A stretch of DNA of 64,000 nt from Chrysomallon squamiferum (GCA_012295275.1 CM022675.1:6069832-6133831); one strand, 5' to 3'. Counted from the first letter of the stretch, positions 23,025 to 34,495 are shown. The notes: generated from the letters alone by a model not told the origin. Made by a program: numbers and translations.

Positions 23025-24320
23025 ATGGGCAAAGGTTTGTTGGATCAAGTTACCATCGCACAAATTAAGTATTGCAAGCGGGTAGAATTAGTAGTGTTAG
23101 CAGAAGAAAGGAATCTTTCAATTGAGGAGTCTGAAACAATAGTGGAGATCAGAGATATGATAATAGACAAATTATTTGAAGATCTTATTGAACAGAGTGA
23201 AATGGAAGGTGAGAAAGAGATAGAAAGTGGAGATGATGAAATTAGGGAAGAAGGTTCACGAGCTGGACTGTATTAGAGAGTGCTAGTTTGACTGTGAATC
23301 AGAAAATAGAATTAAAGAAATTAGATTGGAAGAAAAACGAATGCAGATGGAAGAAAAACGGTTAGACAAAGAGATGGAACAGAGACAGTTAGAGAGTTGG
23401 AAGTGACTAAACTTAGAATGGTTCATGAACATAGAATGGAATATCGCGAAAATAGCTTAAACAGTGACGCAGGCGCAAGTAGTTTCAAAATTACTGAAGC
23501 ATATCACTACTGGTAACCGTTTGAAGAAGATAAGGTAGACAGATTCTTTCAGTCATTTGAAAGGATGGCGCGGCAGTTAGACTGGCCTGAAGACAAATGG
23601 TCATTACTAGTGCAAGATAGATTAACAGGGAAGGCCAATGACGCATGTAATTCGTTAGTTGAACAGAATGCTAAGGATTGTCATAGATTAAAATAGGCAC
23701 TGTAAAGAGTATACCAGCTAACCAATGTAGCAGTTTAGACATTTAAAAAAATCCGAATCCGAAACTTATTGTGACTTTCAAGACAAAAAGGCAGGTTTAT
23801 TTCATATTTTCTTAAGATTCCAGAATGTCAATGGTAAGTTTGAAACGTTAAGAGAATTAATGATGTTAAAAGAATTCAAACGATCGTTACCTTTGCCTAT
23901 GCTAGTTCATTTAGAGGACTAAAATATCTATAATACTTGGCAGTCAACTGGTAATCGACTTTCTACAGATAGGAATATTCGGACAAATGGTTCAGATTTT
24001 AAACATAAGTTGAGTCCTGGGTCAGTTGATAAGAGATGGACCAGCCAGGCTGAGTCTCAACAATCTACTGGTGCTAGCCATTCTAAGTTATTTACTGGGA
24101 CTAAATCTTTTATGTCCTAGATGCAGTTATTGTCACATGACTAATCATTTAATTGCGAATTGTTTTAAGGGGAAAAGAGATAATGATAAAGTTGTTGGAC
24201 TTGTTCAGAGGAATAGGAATTTGGAGACAGTTAGGTTCCTAGATATGCCAAGTAGGAATAAAGTTGACAGCTATGTGTTTACTAGCGAGATTTGCAATGT
24301 GTTGCAAACAGATATTCCTA
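23025..24320 (+). pseudogene. Retrotransposon gag remnant
   Basis: An open start (23025-23276) rich in acidic residues is followed by a charged coiled-coil-like stretch (about 23310-23400). Next come a capsid-like segment (about 23517-23695) with FFQSFERMARQLDWP, a FKRSLPLPM segment near 23880, and a CX2CX4HX4C zinc knuckle at 24122-24163. This order is typical of metazoan Ty3/Gypsy Gag. At least four frame breaks or stops separate the pieces. Confidence 0.7.
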
Positions 24321-24324
24321 AGTC

Positions 24325-24800
24325 ATTATGAATTTTCAGAGATACCGGGGTATATCACAGTTTAATACTGGAAAATGCCCTAAATAAAATATCTTATACA
24401 CAGACAGGAAGATGTGTAAGTATTAGAGCTGTACGTGGATCGTGTATGAACATTCCATTAGTCGAGGTGATTCAGCGATAGAAATTTGTGACAGGTAATG
24501 TAGTGTTAGGAGTTATAGGTCAGTTACCATGTGTGAAGGTTGATTTGTTACTTGGAAATGACTTAACAGACAGATGTTGTCAGAAAGGTTGTGATATTTT
24601 AGAAGTAGCAGAGTCGCCTGCTGTAGCTGAACCAGAAGTAGATACATTATTGTATCCGGCTTGCGCTACTACCAGATCCATATCGGCTAAAGCTAAATTG
24701 CCAGATGTAGAAGTTTTAGATTTGTCAGAAACGTTTATAAGTCATTCAGCAGAGAGCGAAGCAGCAAAGAGTAATGCTAGCATATCGGCTGATACGTCGG
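24325..24800 (+). pseudogene. Retropepsin-like remnant
   Basis: A DTG triad (24341-24349) in the context FRDTGVYHS is followed about 65 codons later by DLLLGNDL (about 24539-24566), the pattern of aspartic proteases of Ty3/Gypsy elements. A stop at about 24479-24481 lies between them. The downstream residues to 24817 are not assigned. Confidence 0.6.
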
Positions 24801-24849
24801 GACCACGTGATCAATAGTAATAAGCAATAAGGAACCACCAGTAATGTGT

Positions 24850-25205
24850 GATATTTCGCCTGTGCCTAGGGACAAAAGAAAGTCTCTGCCGAGATTCAAA
24901 TAAAGAATTCTCCCCTTTTGAACTAGTGCATGGACCCAAACCAAAGGGGCTTCTTAAGTTAATTAAGGGCAGCTGCTTACAGGAAAACAGTTCAGGAAAT
25001 TTACTAAACCAAGTTTCAAGAATTAAAGAAAAACTTTGTCAAAAATTAGCGAAAATGCATCTTAACGTTGCGCAAACAAAAATCAAAACCCATTTTGATA
25101 AGAAAGCTAAGTTTAGGGAATTTAACCAGGGGGATAAAGTAATGTTATACTTACCATTACAAAAAGCTTCTTTACAATGTAAATATTTCGGACCATATGT
25201 AATTA
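24850..25205 (+). pseudogene. Integrase C-terminal remnant
   Basis: Contains SPFELVHGPKP and, further on, GDKVMLYLP and YFGPYVI (about 25184-25203), matching the C-terminal end of Ty3/Gypsy integrases (GPY/F module). The catalytic core upstream is absent. The reading frame then enters an AACA repeat of unrelated origin. Confidence 0.7.
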
Positions 25206-25440
25206 ACAAACAAACAAACAAGGAAACAAACAAATAACAAAGGATTGAACTATTCATAAAAAGAACTTCACACTTGTCGTCATACAACTTCGAATTGTAA
25301 AGACGTCGACTTCAAGATAACTGTATAATTATTAGAATCAATAAAATTAAAACGTTTATTTAGCCTTATGTTATTTATTAAACTATTTGTGATCTTTATG
25401 CGAATGCCAGTAAACAAACAAATAAATAATTATCACACAT

Positions 25441-25616
25441 AAACAATGTAATCGGGAGTAACCGGGTACAAAGTACACAAAATAATAATCTCGAGGATTC
25501 ACGCGACTTTGAATCACGCGATTAAAATGGCGGCTTGTTTTCAGGCGGCTGTCATTGCGCAAACTAAAATGAAAAGATTACAAGGAATTTGTTAGTTAAT
25601 TACTTCTATTTTGAAG
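25441..25616 (+). promoter_or_regulatory. Promoter module and exon 1, unit C copy 1
   Basis: The same module as at 15868. Here the E-box position reads CACGCG and is followed by AAAATGGCGGC (25524-25534). The ATG in that motif opens a 22-codon uORF ending at a TAG, 30-odd bases before the donor TTTTGAAG/GTGAGTG at 25616. An AACCGGGTACAAAGT core begins near 25460. It could supply the 5'UTR of gene C through a very long first intron. Confidence 0.55.
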
Positions 25617-26813
25617 GTGAGTGTATATTTAATTTATTTCTTCATATTCAGTTTCATTTTTTAATAATATGCCACTGTATTTACATGCAATATTAATTAT
25701 AGCTCATGAGCCATGATGGGGGCGTGGCAGAAATATTTTACACAAAACTATTACACACCATTAATGTATTTAAAATATAAAAGTTAAATATCTACTTAAT
25801 TATTACTTCTAACTGTTTACGTGTATCGTGGGATTAACAGACAAATATAAAAAATCGAAACGATGTTTGTTAATTACCATGAAAAGTGACTGAGCTGTGA
25901 GATTTTTAGTACTGGACGTCTGGGACCGTATGGGAACCCGTAGAAAATAATGAATTTCGAAATAAGTTACCCGTCTCTTAGAAATATCAGTTACATAGAC
26001 ATTTTTATCACTAGATGGGCGATACTATTATTATTATAACTTAGAAGAAAGGATTGTCATGTTGTTCATTATTTTCTAAACATAAAAAACTTACAAATTA
26101 TTAATTGCTAACAAAGATAAAAAAAAGTCAAGATATTACTTGTCAAATGCTCAGATATTTTAGTACTATTCATTTTGAAATATTTCTTTTCCATTGTTTC
26201 TTTCTTTGTTGTGTTGTTGTTGTTGTGGTGTTCTTCTTCTTCTTCTTCTTCTTCATTTAAATCAATTAACAACAATGTTTGTATATATACATACATATAT
26301 ATATATATTTGTGTGTATATGGATGTGTGTGTGTATATGTGAAGATATATCTGTGTTTTCTCAAGGTATTTTCAGTTTTACTAAACATATAATAATGCAC
26401 CAAATTCTGCATCGAAAACAATATTGTGGTTGAAATTCCCTTGACATTTGAAATTTCAGTGTTGATATTGTCTTTTGTTTTAGAAAGATTACTCTGTCAG
26501 TTTTAACTGGCCTCCTTGTGGGATAATCTTGAGACAAGAAAAAACACAACTTTATGGAAAATGTTCTTCTTTTATACAGTATTTCTAGCTTTTCTATATA
26601 GTGTGAAGTTCCATGTGTATCGAAATAATGATTCGAAGATAATGGCCGTTTATCCTAATTACTAAAGATTCATAAAGGTATGGTTACAAAATGTCCTCCC
26701 CAAAAGAAGTTTTCTAGTATTTTTTATGTGGTTCTTTAGAAGAAAGATGAATACTTAGTTAATTGATGATTTTGTGCACAAATCCTAAAACCAATAAAAA
26801 ATTACCTACTATA
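25617..26813. repeat. Decayed gene-copy upstream region
   Basis: No coding region. It contains the CATGAGCCATGATGGGGGCG landmark (repeated at about 27412, 48605 and 50318), the 'tctgggaccgtatgg' block, a TTC run near 26234-26254, TA and GT repeats near 26295-26340, and the ACTGGCCTCCTTGTGGGATA landmark. Confidence 0.5.
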
Positions 26814-27115
26814 TGAAATATTGAAATTGTGACAACAGTTATTGAAAAAGGTGTTGTTGTAAATATTAAAAACAATGCAGGTAAAATTTCTCTTCTGATA
26901 GGTTATCACTACAAACACAACAACGTAGCTTCGTTTTTACTGGAGCATGGAGCTGATCCTCATTTAGCAGACAGATATAACACTTCTGTTTTACACGTAG
27001 TATTTTAACGTGGAAATATTGAAATTGTAACAGCACTGACTGAAAAAGGCAGTGATGTAAATATCAAAAGTAACAGAGGTTAAACTCCTCTTCATAGAGC
27101 TTTAAATTATGGCCA
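26814..27115 (+). pseudogene. ANK fossil, unit C
   Basis: About three ankyrin repeats in one frame, with FLLEHGADPHLADRY and IVTALTEKGSDVNIK, interrupted by two TAA stops (about 27006 and 27081). The duplicate at 49719-50019 carries the same stops, so the decay predates the C/D duplication. It marks a dead gene copy of which only the promoter side and these repeats remain. Confidence 0.8.
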
Positions 27116-27118
27116 GTA

Positions 27119-27322
27119 AACAAATAAATAAATAATTATCACACATAAACAATGTAATCGGGAGTAACCGGGTACAAAGTACACAAAATAATAATCTCGA
27201 GGATTCACGCGACTTTGAATCACGCGATTAAAATGGCGGTTTGTTTTCAGGCGGTTGTCATTGCTCAAACTAAAATGAAAATATTACAAGGAATCTGTTA
27301 GTTAATTTCTTCTATTTTGAAG
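27119..27322 (+). promoter_or_regulatory. Promoter module and exon 1, unit C copy 2
   Basis: A second copy 1.7 kb downstream of the first. The YY1-like core has one change (AAAATGGCGGT), and the donor is AAG/GTAAGGG at 27322. The 22-codon uORF is kept in frame with three amino-acid changes relative to copy 1. Either copy could serve gene C. Confidence 0.5.
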
Positions 27323-28648
27323 GTAAGGGTATATTTAATTGATTTCTTCATATTCAGTTTCATTTTTTAATAATATGTTAGTGTATTTACATGCAATATT
27401 AACTATATCTCATGAGCCATGATGGGGGCGTGGCAGAAATATTTTACACAAACATATTACACACCATTAATGTATTTAAAATATAAAAGTCTATATATCT
27501 ACTTAATTATTACTTCTAACTGTTTTCGTGTATCGTGTGATTAACAGATAAATATAAAAAATCGAAACGATGTTTTTTAATTACAATGAAACGTGACTGA
27601 GCTGTGAGATGTTTAGTAATGTCAAAAGCTGAATTTCTCAGAATCATTGATTCGGAAAATTGCTTTTTAAGTCACCCCTTATGTTTAATTCTGAAGATCA
27701 TAGCAACCATGTATTTTTAGTCGCTTTATGTCCTAAAACTTTGAAAAAAGTTTGGTTAGAGTTTCAGCAAGAATGAATTAGTATTTATCAGTGTTCTCAC
27801 CTCATGTGTTAACATTTGTCTGAGTTTAAAGAAAAGTGACTAAACTGCCATTTTTGACATCAGTGAATTAAATCGCGATTGATTTATTTATTATTATTTT
27901 TTTTTTTTAATTATTATTATTACTACTTTTTTACATTGTAGTTTCCCATAATATATTCGAAATTCTGCATTTTTAAAGTATTTAGTCATGATATTGATTA
28001 ATACCTTATAAGGTATTAAAATGACACAGGTTTACGTTTAAAACAAAAAATGAAATAGGTGTAAAGATCTTTAAACAGCACATCATAACTTTCTTGACAC
28101 ATATAAGTTAATTTTTCACACTTATGTGTTAAAAGGACTTCAAGCATATGATATTTAACCATAATCCTCTACAAAATACGATTTCGGCTAATCCGTGGAG
28201 CGCACTCCAGAATGGTGTAGCAGGTACTTATTATTGTAGTCTGGGATCGTATGTGAACCCGTGGAAAATAATGAATTAAGAAATAAGTTACCCGTCTCTT
28301 CTAAATATCAGTTACGTAGACATTTGTATCACTAGGTGGGCGATACTCGAAATGGTTTTCATTTACCACCTCTGATCAGCCAATCATAAAGTGCCCACCT
28401 TTCAAAGGAGAAAGATTATTATTATTGATACTATTATTATTATTATTATTGTTGTTGTTGTTATTATTATTACTTAGAAAAAAAAATGCTCAGATATTTC
28501 AGTACTATTCATTTTGAAATAATTCTTCTTCTTTGTTGCTTTCTATGTTGTGTTGTTGTTGTTGTCCTTCTTCCTCTTCTTCTTTATTTAAATCAATTAA
28601 CAACGTTTGTTTATAAATAGTTGTGTGTGTGTGAGTGTGTGTATGTGG

Positions 28649-28698
<50 letters not shown>

Positions 28699-29314
28699 TT
28701 TCTCAAGGTAGTTTCAGTTTTACTACAAACATAATAATGTACCAAATTCTGCATCGAAAACAATATTGTGGTTGAAATTCCCTTGACATTTGAAATTTCA
28801 GTGTTGATATTATCTTTTGTTTTAGAAAGATTACTCTGTCATTTTTAACTGGCCTCCTTGTGGGATAATCTTGAATTCAGAAAAAAATTATTTTGAAATA
28901 AAAAAACAAACAACAAAAAACACAACATCTTGGCACATTTTCTGCTTTTATACCGTCTATTTCTAGCTTTTCTATATAGTGTAAAGTTCCATGTGTACCG
29001 AAATAATGATTAGAAGATAACGGCTTACCCTGGTATTTCTAACCTTAGTGCAATAAAAGCAGGCTGTTTATCCTAATTACTAAAGATTCATAGAGGTATG
29101 GTTACCAAATGTGCTTCCCAAAAGAAGTTTTCCAATATATTGTATGTGGTTATTTAGGAGAAAGATGAATACTTAGTTAATTGGTGATTTCGTGCACAAA
29201 TCCTAAATTTACCTATTACATGATTAGATGATTATCTTTTTATTGGCCCATGCAAGAAGAGCTTACTTTTAGTCAAACTTAGATATCTTGGGTGTTGATG
29301 TGTCAAGCTGAACA
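27323..29314. repeat. Decayed gene-copy upstream region 2
   Basis: Parallel in order to 25617-26813 and duplicated at 50.23-52.32 kb. No coding region. It holds ATT/GTT repeats near 28425-28471 and GT repeats near 28620-28700. Confidence 0.5.
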
Positions 29315-29452
29315 GATGGTCATAATATTTCTGTTTTATTTATGGCAGTTGGATATGGAAATACTGAAACTGCGACAGCACTGATTGGAAAAGATGTTGA
29401 TGTAAATATTAAAAACAATTAAGGTGAAACTGCTCTTCTTGCAGGTGTGATT
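29315..29452 (+). pseudogene. Short ANK fossil, unit C
   Basis: About 46 codons of ankyrin sequence (TATALIGKDVDVNIKNN, then GETALL), with one TAA in unit C. The duplicate at 52324-52462 has CAA at that place, so the stop arose after the duplication or was corrected by exchange. Confidence 0.75.
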
Positions 29453-29497
29453 TATTTCTTTTCAAAAGAAAAGAAACACAAAATAATAATAATAATA

Positions 29498-29542
<45 letters not shown>

Positions 29543-29823
29543 CAAGATAAAGAAAGATTTTAATTCAGTGTTTCCATTTCCTGAAGAGCATTAAACCATA
29601 ATTTGAAACAGAAATGATCATTTTTTATATAATTCTACAAAACAAATATTCTGTGAAATAGTTTTTGACATAACCATTAAACAAATTTCCGCAAATATGT
29701 CATATTTTAATAATTACTATTAAGGAAATGCAGAATTAAATTTACATATTTGTAAGGGAAGAATGAAAATGTTGACATAACTCCAGCTTTCTTAACTCCA
29801 CTTTTGTTTTTCTTTTGTTTGTA
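29453..29823. repeat. 3' flank of the dead gene copy, with (AAT)n
   Basis: It aligns with the 3' flanks of genes A and C. An (AAT)n run at 29482-29541 is much longer than in the duplicate (about 52489-52508). No gene. Confidence 0.5.
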
Positions 29824-30096
29824 CTACCAGATCTTATCACAGAAGTCAGTTCTTTCATCACTCTTACTCAATTCATCACAGTCTGTTGGTTTTGGATAGG
29901 CTTTCATATCAGATTTAATTGGTTTTTTAATGTCATTGTCTGAATCCAGGGGGACTGTTAAACTGCTGCTTTCATTGGACTCTATCGTTCTGAAGCGACA
30001 ATCAGTTTTTTTGCGTCAAAATGAATATTCTGACCATTTACTGAAACTTGTTTCTCTTGCAGCTTGTGATGTAGCATAATTCAGCATCCGATCAAA
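29824..30096. other. Conserved coding-like segment, unit C
   Basis: On the minus strand 91 codons end in a conserved SDERTDFCDKIW and a stop. They include LDSDNDIKKPIKSD and one TGA at 30016-30018. The copy 3' of gene C (minus, from 43897) keeps the end as SDERTDFCDEIW, with amino-acid changes but no frame change, which favours a minus-strand coding origin. The plus strand is also open over part of it. Family unknown. Confidence 0.4.
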
Positions 30097-30530
30097 AACC
30101 CTTGTATAAACCTCTAGTACCTGAGATACAAGCCATGTCACAGATATTAACAAACAATTAAGTGAAATGTTCTGAGAAAAGGAAAAAATCAAAATCCAAT
30201 AGATAAAACCATGTTGAATCCTTTATAATTATTCCTTCACTTGTTTGTCTAGATCTATCTAGATAATAAGATGTTAAAAAAAAAGAGAAAATAAAAAAAT
30301 AAATAAATAATGTACATTTAATATTATAATACTAGTACTTGAGAGACTGTGTACATGAACCAGACTGATGACGTTATCGGAGAACTCATTAAAATCTGTC
30401 ATCACTACAATTAACAATATAGAGGGAGAAATGATTGCTGAGTCACTTCTTCTGTCAAACAGTCGAAATGTACACGATCAAATTCTAAAAATATAAAAGT
30501 GCTGTTGTTTGTTTATATTTCTCTTATCTA
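30097..30530. other. No recognised gene
   Basis: AT-rich flank duplicated at 53.06-53.50 kb; ATAA-rich near 30280-30310. Confidence 0.5.
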
Positions 30531-30720
30531 GGTCGTGTGCCACGCGATAGAAACGCGATGTGCATGCGTTTATTTATAGGTTTATTTAATCAGTTGTCAA
30601 TGAACCAATGAGATCAACAGCTGGCGCATGACCTTCCCTTTTCTACCACGTGATCAAAATCGTTTCAGTTGTGAGCTTTAAAAGGTGTGCGTTCTAAGCA
30701 AATTAACAGGTTGAAAATAT
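30531..30720 (+). promoter_or_regulatory. Possible promoter with CCAAT, E-box and TATA-like box
   Basis: CCAAT at 30605-30609, CACGTG at 30647-30652 and TTTAAAAGG at 30678-30685 occur in the order and rough spacing of a core promoter, in a locally more GC-rich and CG-containing stretch. It is conserved at 53498-53690 (E-box 53614-53619). No transcript start or exon can be assigned to it, so it is tentative. Confidence 0.35.
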
Positions 30721-31529
30721 TAAAAATAATAAAAATAAATAGTAATTGAAAATAATATAAAATAAAAATCAACAATAACAATACAAAAACCCCTAAAACA
30801 AATACATTTGTTTTCAGCCATAGACGCACAGAATAACGAAAATAATAATAATAAAATTTAAGATGTGTAATACAAAATTAGATATGAAGACAAAGAAAGC
30901 TTTGCATTTAGTCTCAGTTTACATTAATCTATGCAATAAAATATATAGATATAGATATAATGTATATGTATATTCAATACCAAAGTCATTGAGAAAAAAC
31001 CCACAGTGTAAATGAACAGACACACACACATATACTGAGGAAGCCATCTACAATACTCAAAATATATATATGAAGACTAAAACGGCAACAAAATGCAGTT
31101 GAATAACACTACTATATAAAGAGTTTATTGCAGTCAAATCATATAGGAAACACATCAATATGATATCTCGCACACACAAACAAACACACGCACAGACACG
31201 GAAACATACACGTACAAATACACAAACTCAGAAATACACACAAACACATACACAGCCACAGAGATACTCGCACACACCAGAGATGACTGCGATAAACTGG
31301 AATCATTAACTCTACAGTTTATCTTTACTCTGATATGATAACTAAAATCACAACTTTAAAATACTGGGTCTAAAGGTAAACATGTCTACATCAATATGTA
31401 AAACAAGTAAAATACTTCAACAGCTAGCTATACATCAAGATGATGTACGTATGAAAAATACTAAAAATATTATTGCATAAACATTTGGTGAAAATAAAAA
31501 TGCAAAACAAGTATTCTTAAGTATTATAA
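30721..31529. other. No recognised gene
   Basis: AT-rich, with a CA-rich patch of many short ACAC and CACA variants at about 31168-31280. Nearly identical to the duplicate in unit D. Confidence 0.5.
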
Positions 31530-32043
31530 TAATCTCTCCATCGACTGTGTACATAATTTATTTGAAAAACTTATACAGCCAATTTTATTGTATGGTTGTC
31601 GAATACGGGTTTTACATATATACAACTAATAGACTGATTCCATATGAAATTTTTATGTACCCCTGATTTTAGGATCTATGATGAACTAAGACTGTGTCGC
31701 CTTTGTATTTACATAAAAGCAAGAATGATAACCTTGGAGATGAATATCATTATATATTTGAAAGTAATGTTCCTATATTATTAAATGCAAAAAAAAATGT
31801 ATACCAGATAAATATTTGCGACATCCAAATGTAAGTTCATATACTAATATGTTTAACAGTAAAAATATATTTGTATTAAAAAAGCTATGTTTGTTAATAA
31901 GAACTATATGTGACAGAGTATGTCCTCCACGTTAACCTTTCATGCATGTACATTTTAAATTTGTTTCCATGTGTCTGTAATACGTTCTTCTCTGTACTCT
32001 TATCCTACAGTTTATGACAATAAAACCATTGTCATTGTCATTG
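31530..32043 (+). mobile_element. 3' end of a non-LTR (LINE) retrotransposon
   Basis: The plus strand codes, across frameshifts, LFEKLIQPILLYGC (about 31558-31600), ELRLCRLC (about 31683-31706) and LGDEYHYIFES. These are the successive C-terminal landmarks of ORF2 in CR1/Jockey-like LINEs. The 3' end is an AATAAAACC stretch and a CATTGTCATTGTCATTG terminal repeat. Only the last part of the element is present, as usual for 5'-truncated insertions. The same insertion lies at 54506-55022, so it predates the duplication. Confidence 0.75.
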
Positions 32044-32364
32044 CTAAGTTGTATATCTAAATAAGAAATATAGCTTTGACTGCAAAACAAAAGTTACCTA
32101 GCATTTGACCATTTTTGACAGTTTCACTGATGGTGCTAATACAAATTTAAAGGAAAAAGAAAAAAGTTTTGAAAAATAAATATATAATATTAAAAAAAGA
32201 AGAAGAAATAGTCATTAGGTTTCTTATTCGGTATTTGTGCAATAATACAGGTACTTTTAATTAAGCAGATCTACTACTTAGAACATTTTAATTGAAATAA
32301 CATAACAAATATGGTTAATGCAATGAAAACTGGAAGTGAAGCTTAATTAGCAAACATTCATAGA

Positions 32365-32406
<42 letters not shown>

Positions 32407-33561
32407 TGTTCTACTGTAGGTTATTTTGTGCTTCTTTGGGTGAAAGATGAATATATAATTGAGGGTTTTATATACAATTCCTGAAATATGATCATTAACA
32501 GTAAACATCATCATTTCAAAATATCGTTGTCCAAAACAGTAATCATTGTTTCTATTGTTTCTTAGCGAAATTGTCTTTCACTACAGTGTCTGGAATACCA
32601 AACAAATTTGTTAAATTTCATGAGAATGTTCACATTTATCATGTGTAAATATTAACTCTTATTTAAATAGCACAAATAGAAGGATAAGATACACTCATTT
32701 GTAAGCAAAAGAAACATCAATTGGTGAACTTTGTGATTTTACTGCAAATATTCTTTGATGTCTGTCTCCAGTTGCATATTATGTAAAGATACAATAAAAA
32801 CAGAGAAGCTGGAGGCAGGCATGGTTAATTTTCCTGAATCAAAGGTCCATGGTTTTGTATTTACCAAAGGAAAGAATAGCTGATGCATTCCAGCAGCTGG
32901 AGGTTTCAAAGGCTGATTTCTGTTAAATCAGTAGTCAGGGACCGTATAGGAACCAGTAGAAAACAATGTATAGAAAATAAGTTCCAAGTGTCTTTGAAAC
33001 ATCAGTTATTTGAATTTTGATACATAATGCAATATGTGCAAATTTCTTGATATTTTAAGCTGCCATGGGGAGCAGCTAAATATTAAAAGCACACCCTGGG
33101 TGTGTGTGTGACGAAAGATTATCATTATTATTATCTGGAAGAAAGAACTGTACTTGTGATTTTTCTTGACAGTTGAGCGTGTACTTTGATATTTTGTCTC
33201 ATGTACATTGCTTTCTAAACATACAAAACTTGTAAATTATTAGTTGCCCCCAAAAATTGAGAAATGTAGAAGACATTTTTCAAATGCTCAATCATGTTAG
33301 TTCTCTTCATTTTAATTTTAATTTTTTTTGTTGCTTAAGTCAGTTTTCATCAATATTTGTACATCTATTCAGATACACCTCTCTTTTCAGAAGGTAGCTT
33401 TAGTTTTCTTATAAACATAATAACAAAGCCAAGTCTGCATCAAAACAAATATTTTGGTTGAAATTTCAAAACTGATTTTCTTTATTTTCATTTATTTATT
33501 TTTTTAAATTTACTCTGTCATCTTAAACTGGTGTCCTTGTAGGATAATCTAGAATTCAAGG

Positions 33562-33564
<3 letters not shown>
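32044..33564. repeat. Conserved upstream block of gene C
   Basis: It holds poly-A (32368-32404) and then the block shared with gene A (4.7-5.9 kb) and gene D (55.4-56.5 kb), including the GAACTGTACTTGTGATTTTT landmark near 33145. No coding region. Confidence 0.55.

Positions 33565-33617
<53 letters not shown>
33565..33617. repeat. (CA)n flanked by an inverted repeat
   Basis: About 26 CA units. On the left lies GATAATCTAGAATTCAAGGG and on the right TCCTGAATTCTAGATAACTC, which are near-complementary arms, so the microsatellite sits in the loop of a possible hairpin. In unit D the CA tract is much shorter (about 56534-56560). Confidence 0.8.
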
Positions 33618-33618
<1 letters not shown>

Positions 33619-33699
33619 TTTTATCTTTCCTGAATTCTAGATAACTCCTAGGGGTGGTGTATATATATATACACTAACACTTTGATGGAATTCAGATTG

Positions 33700-33973
33700 C
33701 GTAATCAAATTTGTTAGTTCAATCACAGATCCACTCCTTTTATTTTTAAGCGATGGAATTGAAATTGCGCATCCTTAATTGCAATTACAATCCAAAGGCC
33801 CTTTTGTTATTTCTGCTAATTTTTCAAATCTGTGGATTTGTTATAAAAAAAGACTGGCGTTTGGTAAATAAAGTAAGCGAAGTAAGCGATAGCGAAGAAA
33901 ACGGTTAAGACGAGAATTCGGTCAGAGGGGAAACCAATGTTTTTGAATGACATTGCCTTTACAGACAAGTATG
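33700..33973 (+). promoter_or_regulatory. Alternative promoter and coding first exon, gene C
   Basis: A TATAAAA box at 33842-33848 precedes an ATG at 33937 and a short 37-nt coding segment (MFLNDIAFTDKY) ending in a strong donor ATG/GTAAGCA at 33973. The donor is phase 1 and therefore in frame with every downstream cassette exon. The same structure is kept at 56792-56923 in unit D with one amino-acid change. The surrounding 0.7 kb is absent at the equivalent place before genes A and B, so this start was gained by insertion. Function is inferred. Confidence 0.5.
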
Positions 33974-34495
33974 GTAAGCAATTGTCTATTCTTAATTTGA
34001 TACGGTGTAATGTGCAATTAACCTGTGTCAATAACATTTATTATAAAACTTTAAGGTTTTAATCTGTCCTTCGTGCAGATTCTTATTTTTTCTTGGTTTT
34101 TCGTATGACCTTTGTCTTATCATTAATCAAAATTACTTAAACGTATGTTTTATGACTGTATAATGCATTATTATCAAGTCACCTGTATTTCATAATTAAC
34201 TGGTGTTGTGTTTATTTCTCTGATGGATAAATAGACTTTATTGATTTATATAGATTGCTGTCAATTTAGCTTTTATATTCTTTGTTAGGTGGCCATAGAC
34301 TGAGCCATAAAAAAAACTATATAAAGTGTTTAAAGGTGTGAACCCCGTGATATACACACATGACCTATGCGTGCGTGTATGTGTGTGTTTATTTAACAGA
34401 ATCCAATGTCACAATATAACAACAAAACTTAAACACAGAACTGAATGTAATATTAGCAATCTATCAGTAATGTAAACTGATATTTTACATTTCAG
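33974..34495. other. Gene C intron before acidic exon
   Basis: Begins GTAAGCAATT and ends TTTCAG at 34495. No coding sequence is evident. Confidence 0.5.

Larger units (their letters stand above)
21973..25205 (+). mobile_element. Defective Ty3/Gypsy-like LTR retrotransposon
   Basis: The order is one LTR, primer-binding site, gag, protease-like segment and integrase C-terminal segment, all plus strand and all broken by stops and frameshifts. Reverse transcriptase, RNase H and the integrase catalytic core are missing between about 24.8 and 24.85 kb, and no 3' LTR follows. The right end at about 25205 runs into an AACA-rich tract that begins the C/D duplicated unit. It inserted beside the decayed tail of gene B, which itself ends close to the left LTR border. 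It cannot move on its own. Confidence 0.75.

Noticed and set aside
26108..26433. Small frames over the TTC/TA repeats (also at 49.0-49.3 kb)
   Set aside because: They arise from simple repeats (poly-glutamate or poly-leucine), have no start context, and lie in intron-like sequence.
30016..30018. In-frame TGA as selenocysteine in the conserved segment
   Set aside because: No SECIS-like structure was seen, the strand is not settled, and conservation is explained by duplication.
33816..34037. 73-codon minus-strand frame
   Set aside because: Overlaps the alternative first exon on the other strand, and its frame is not supported by any motif.
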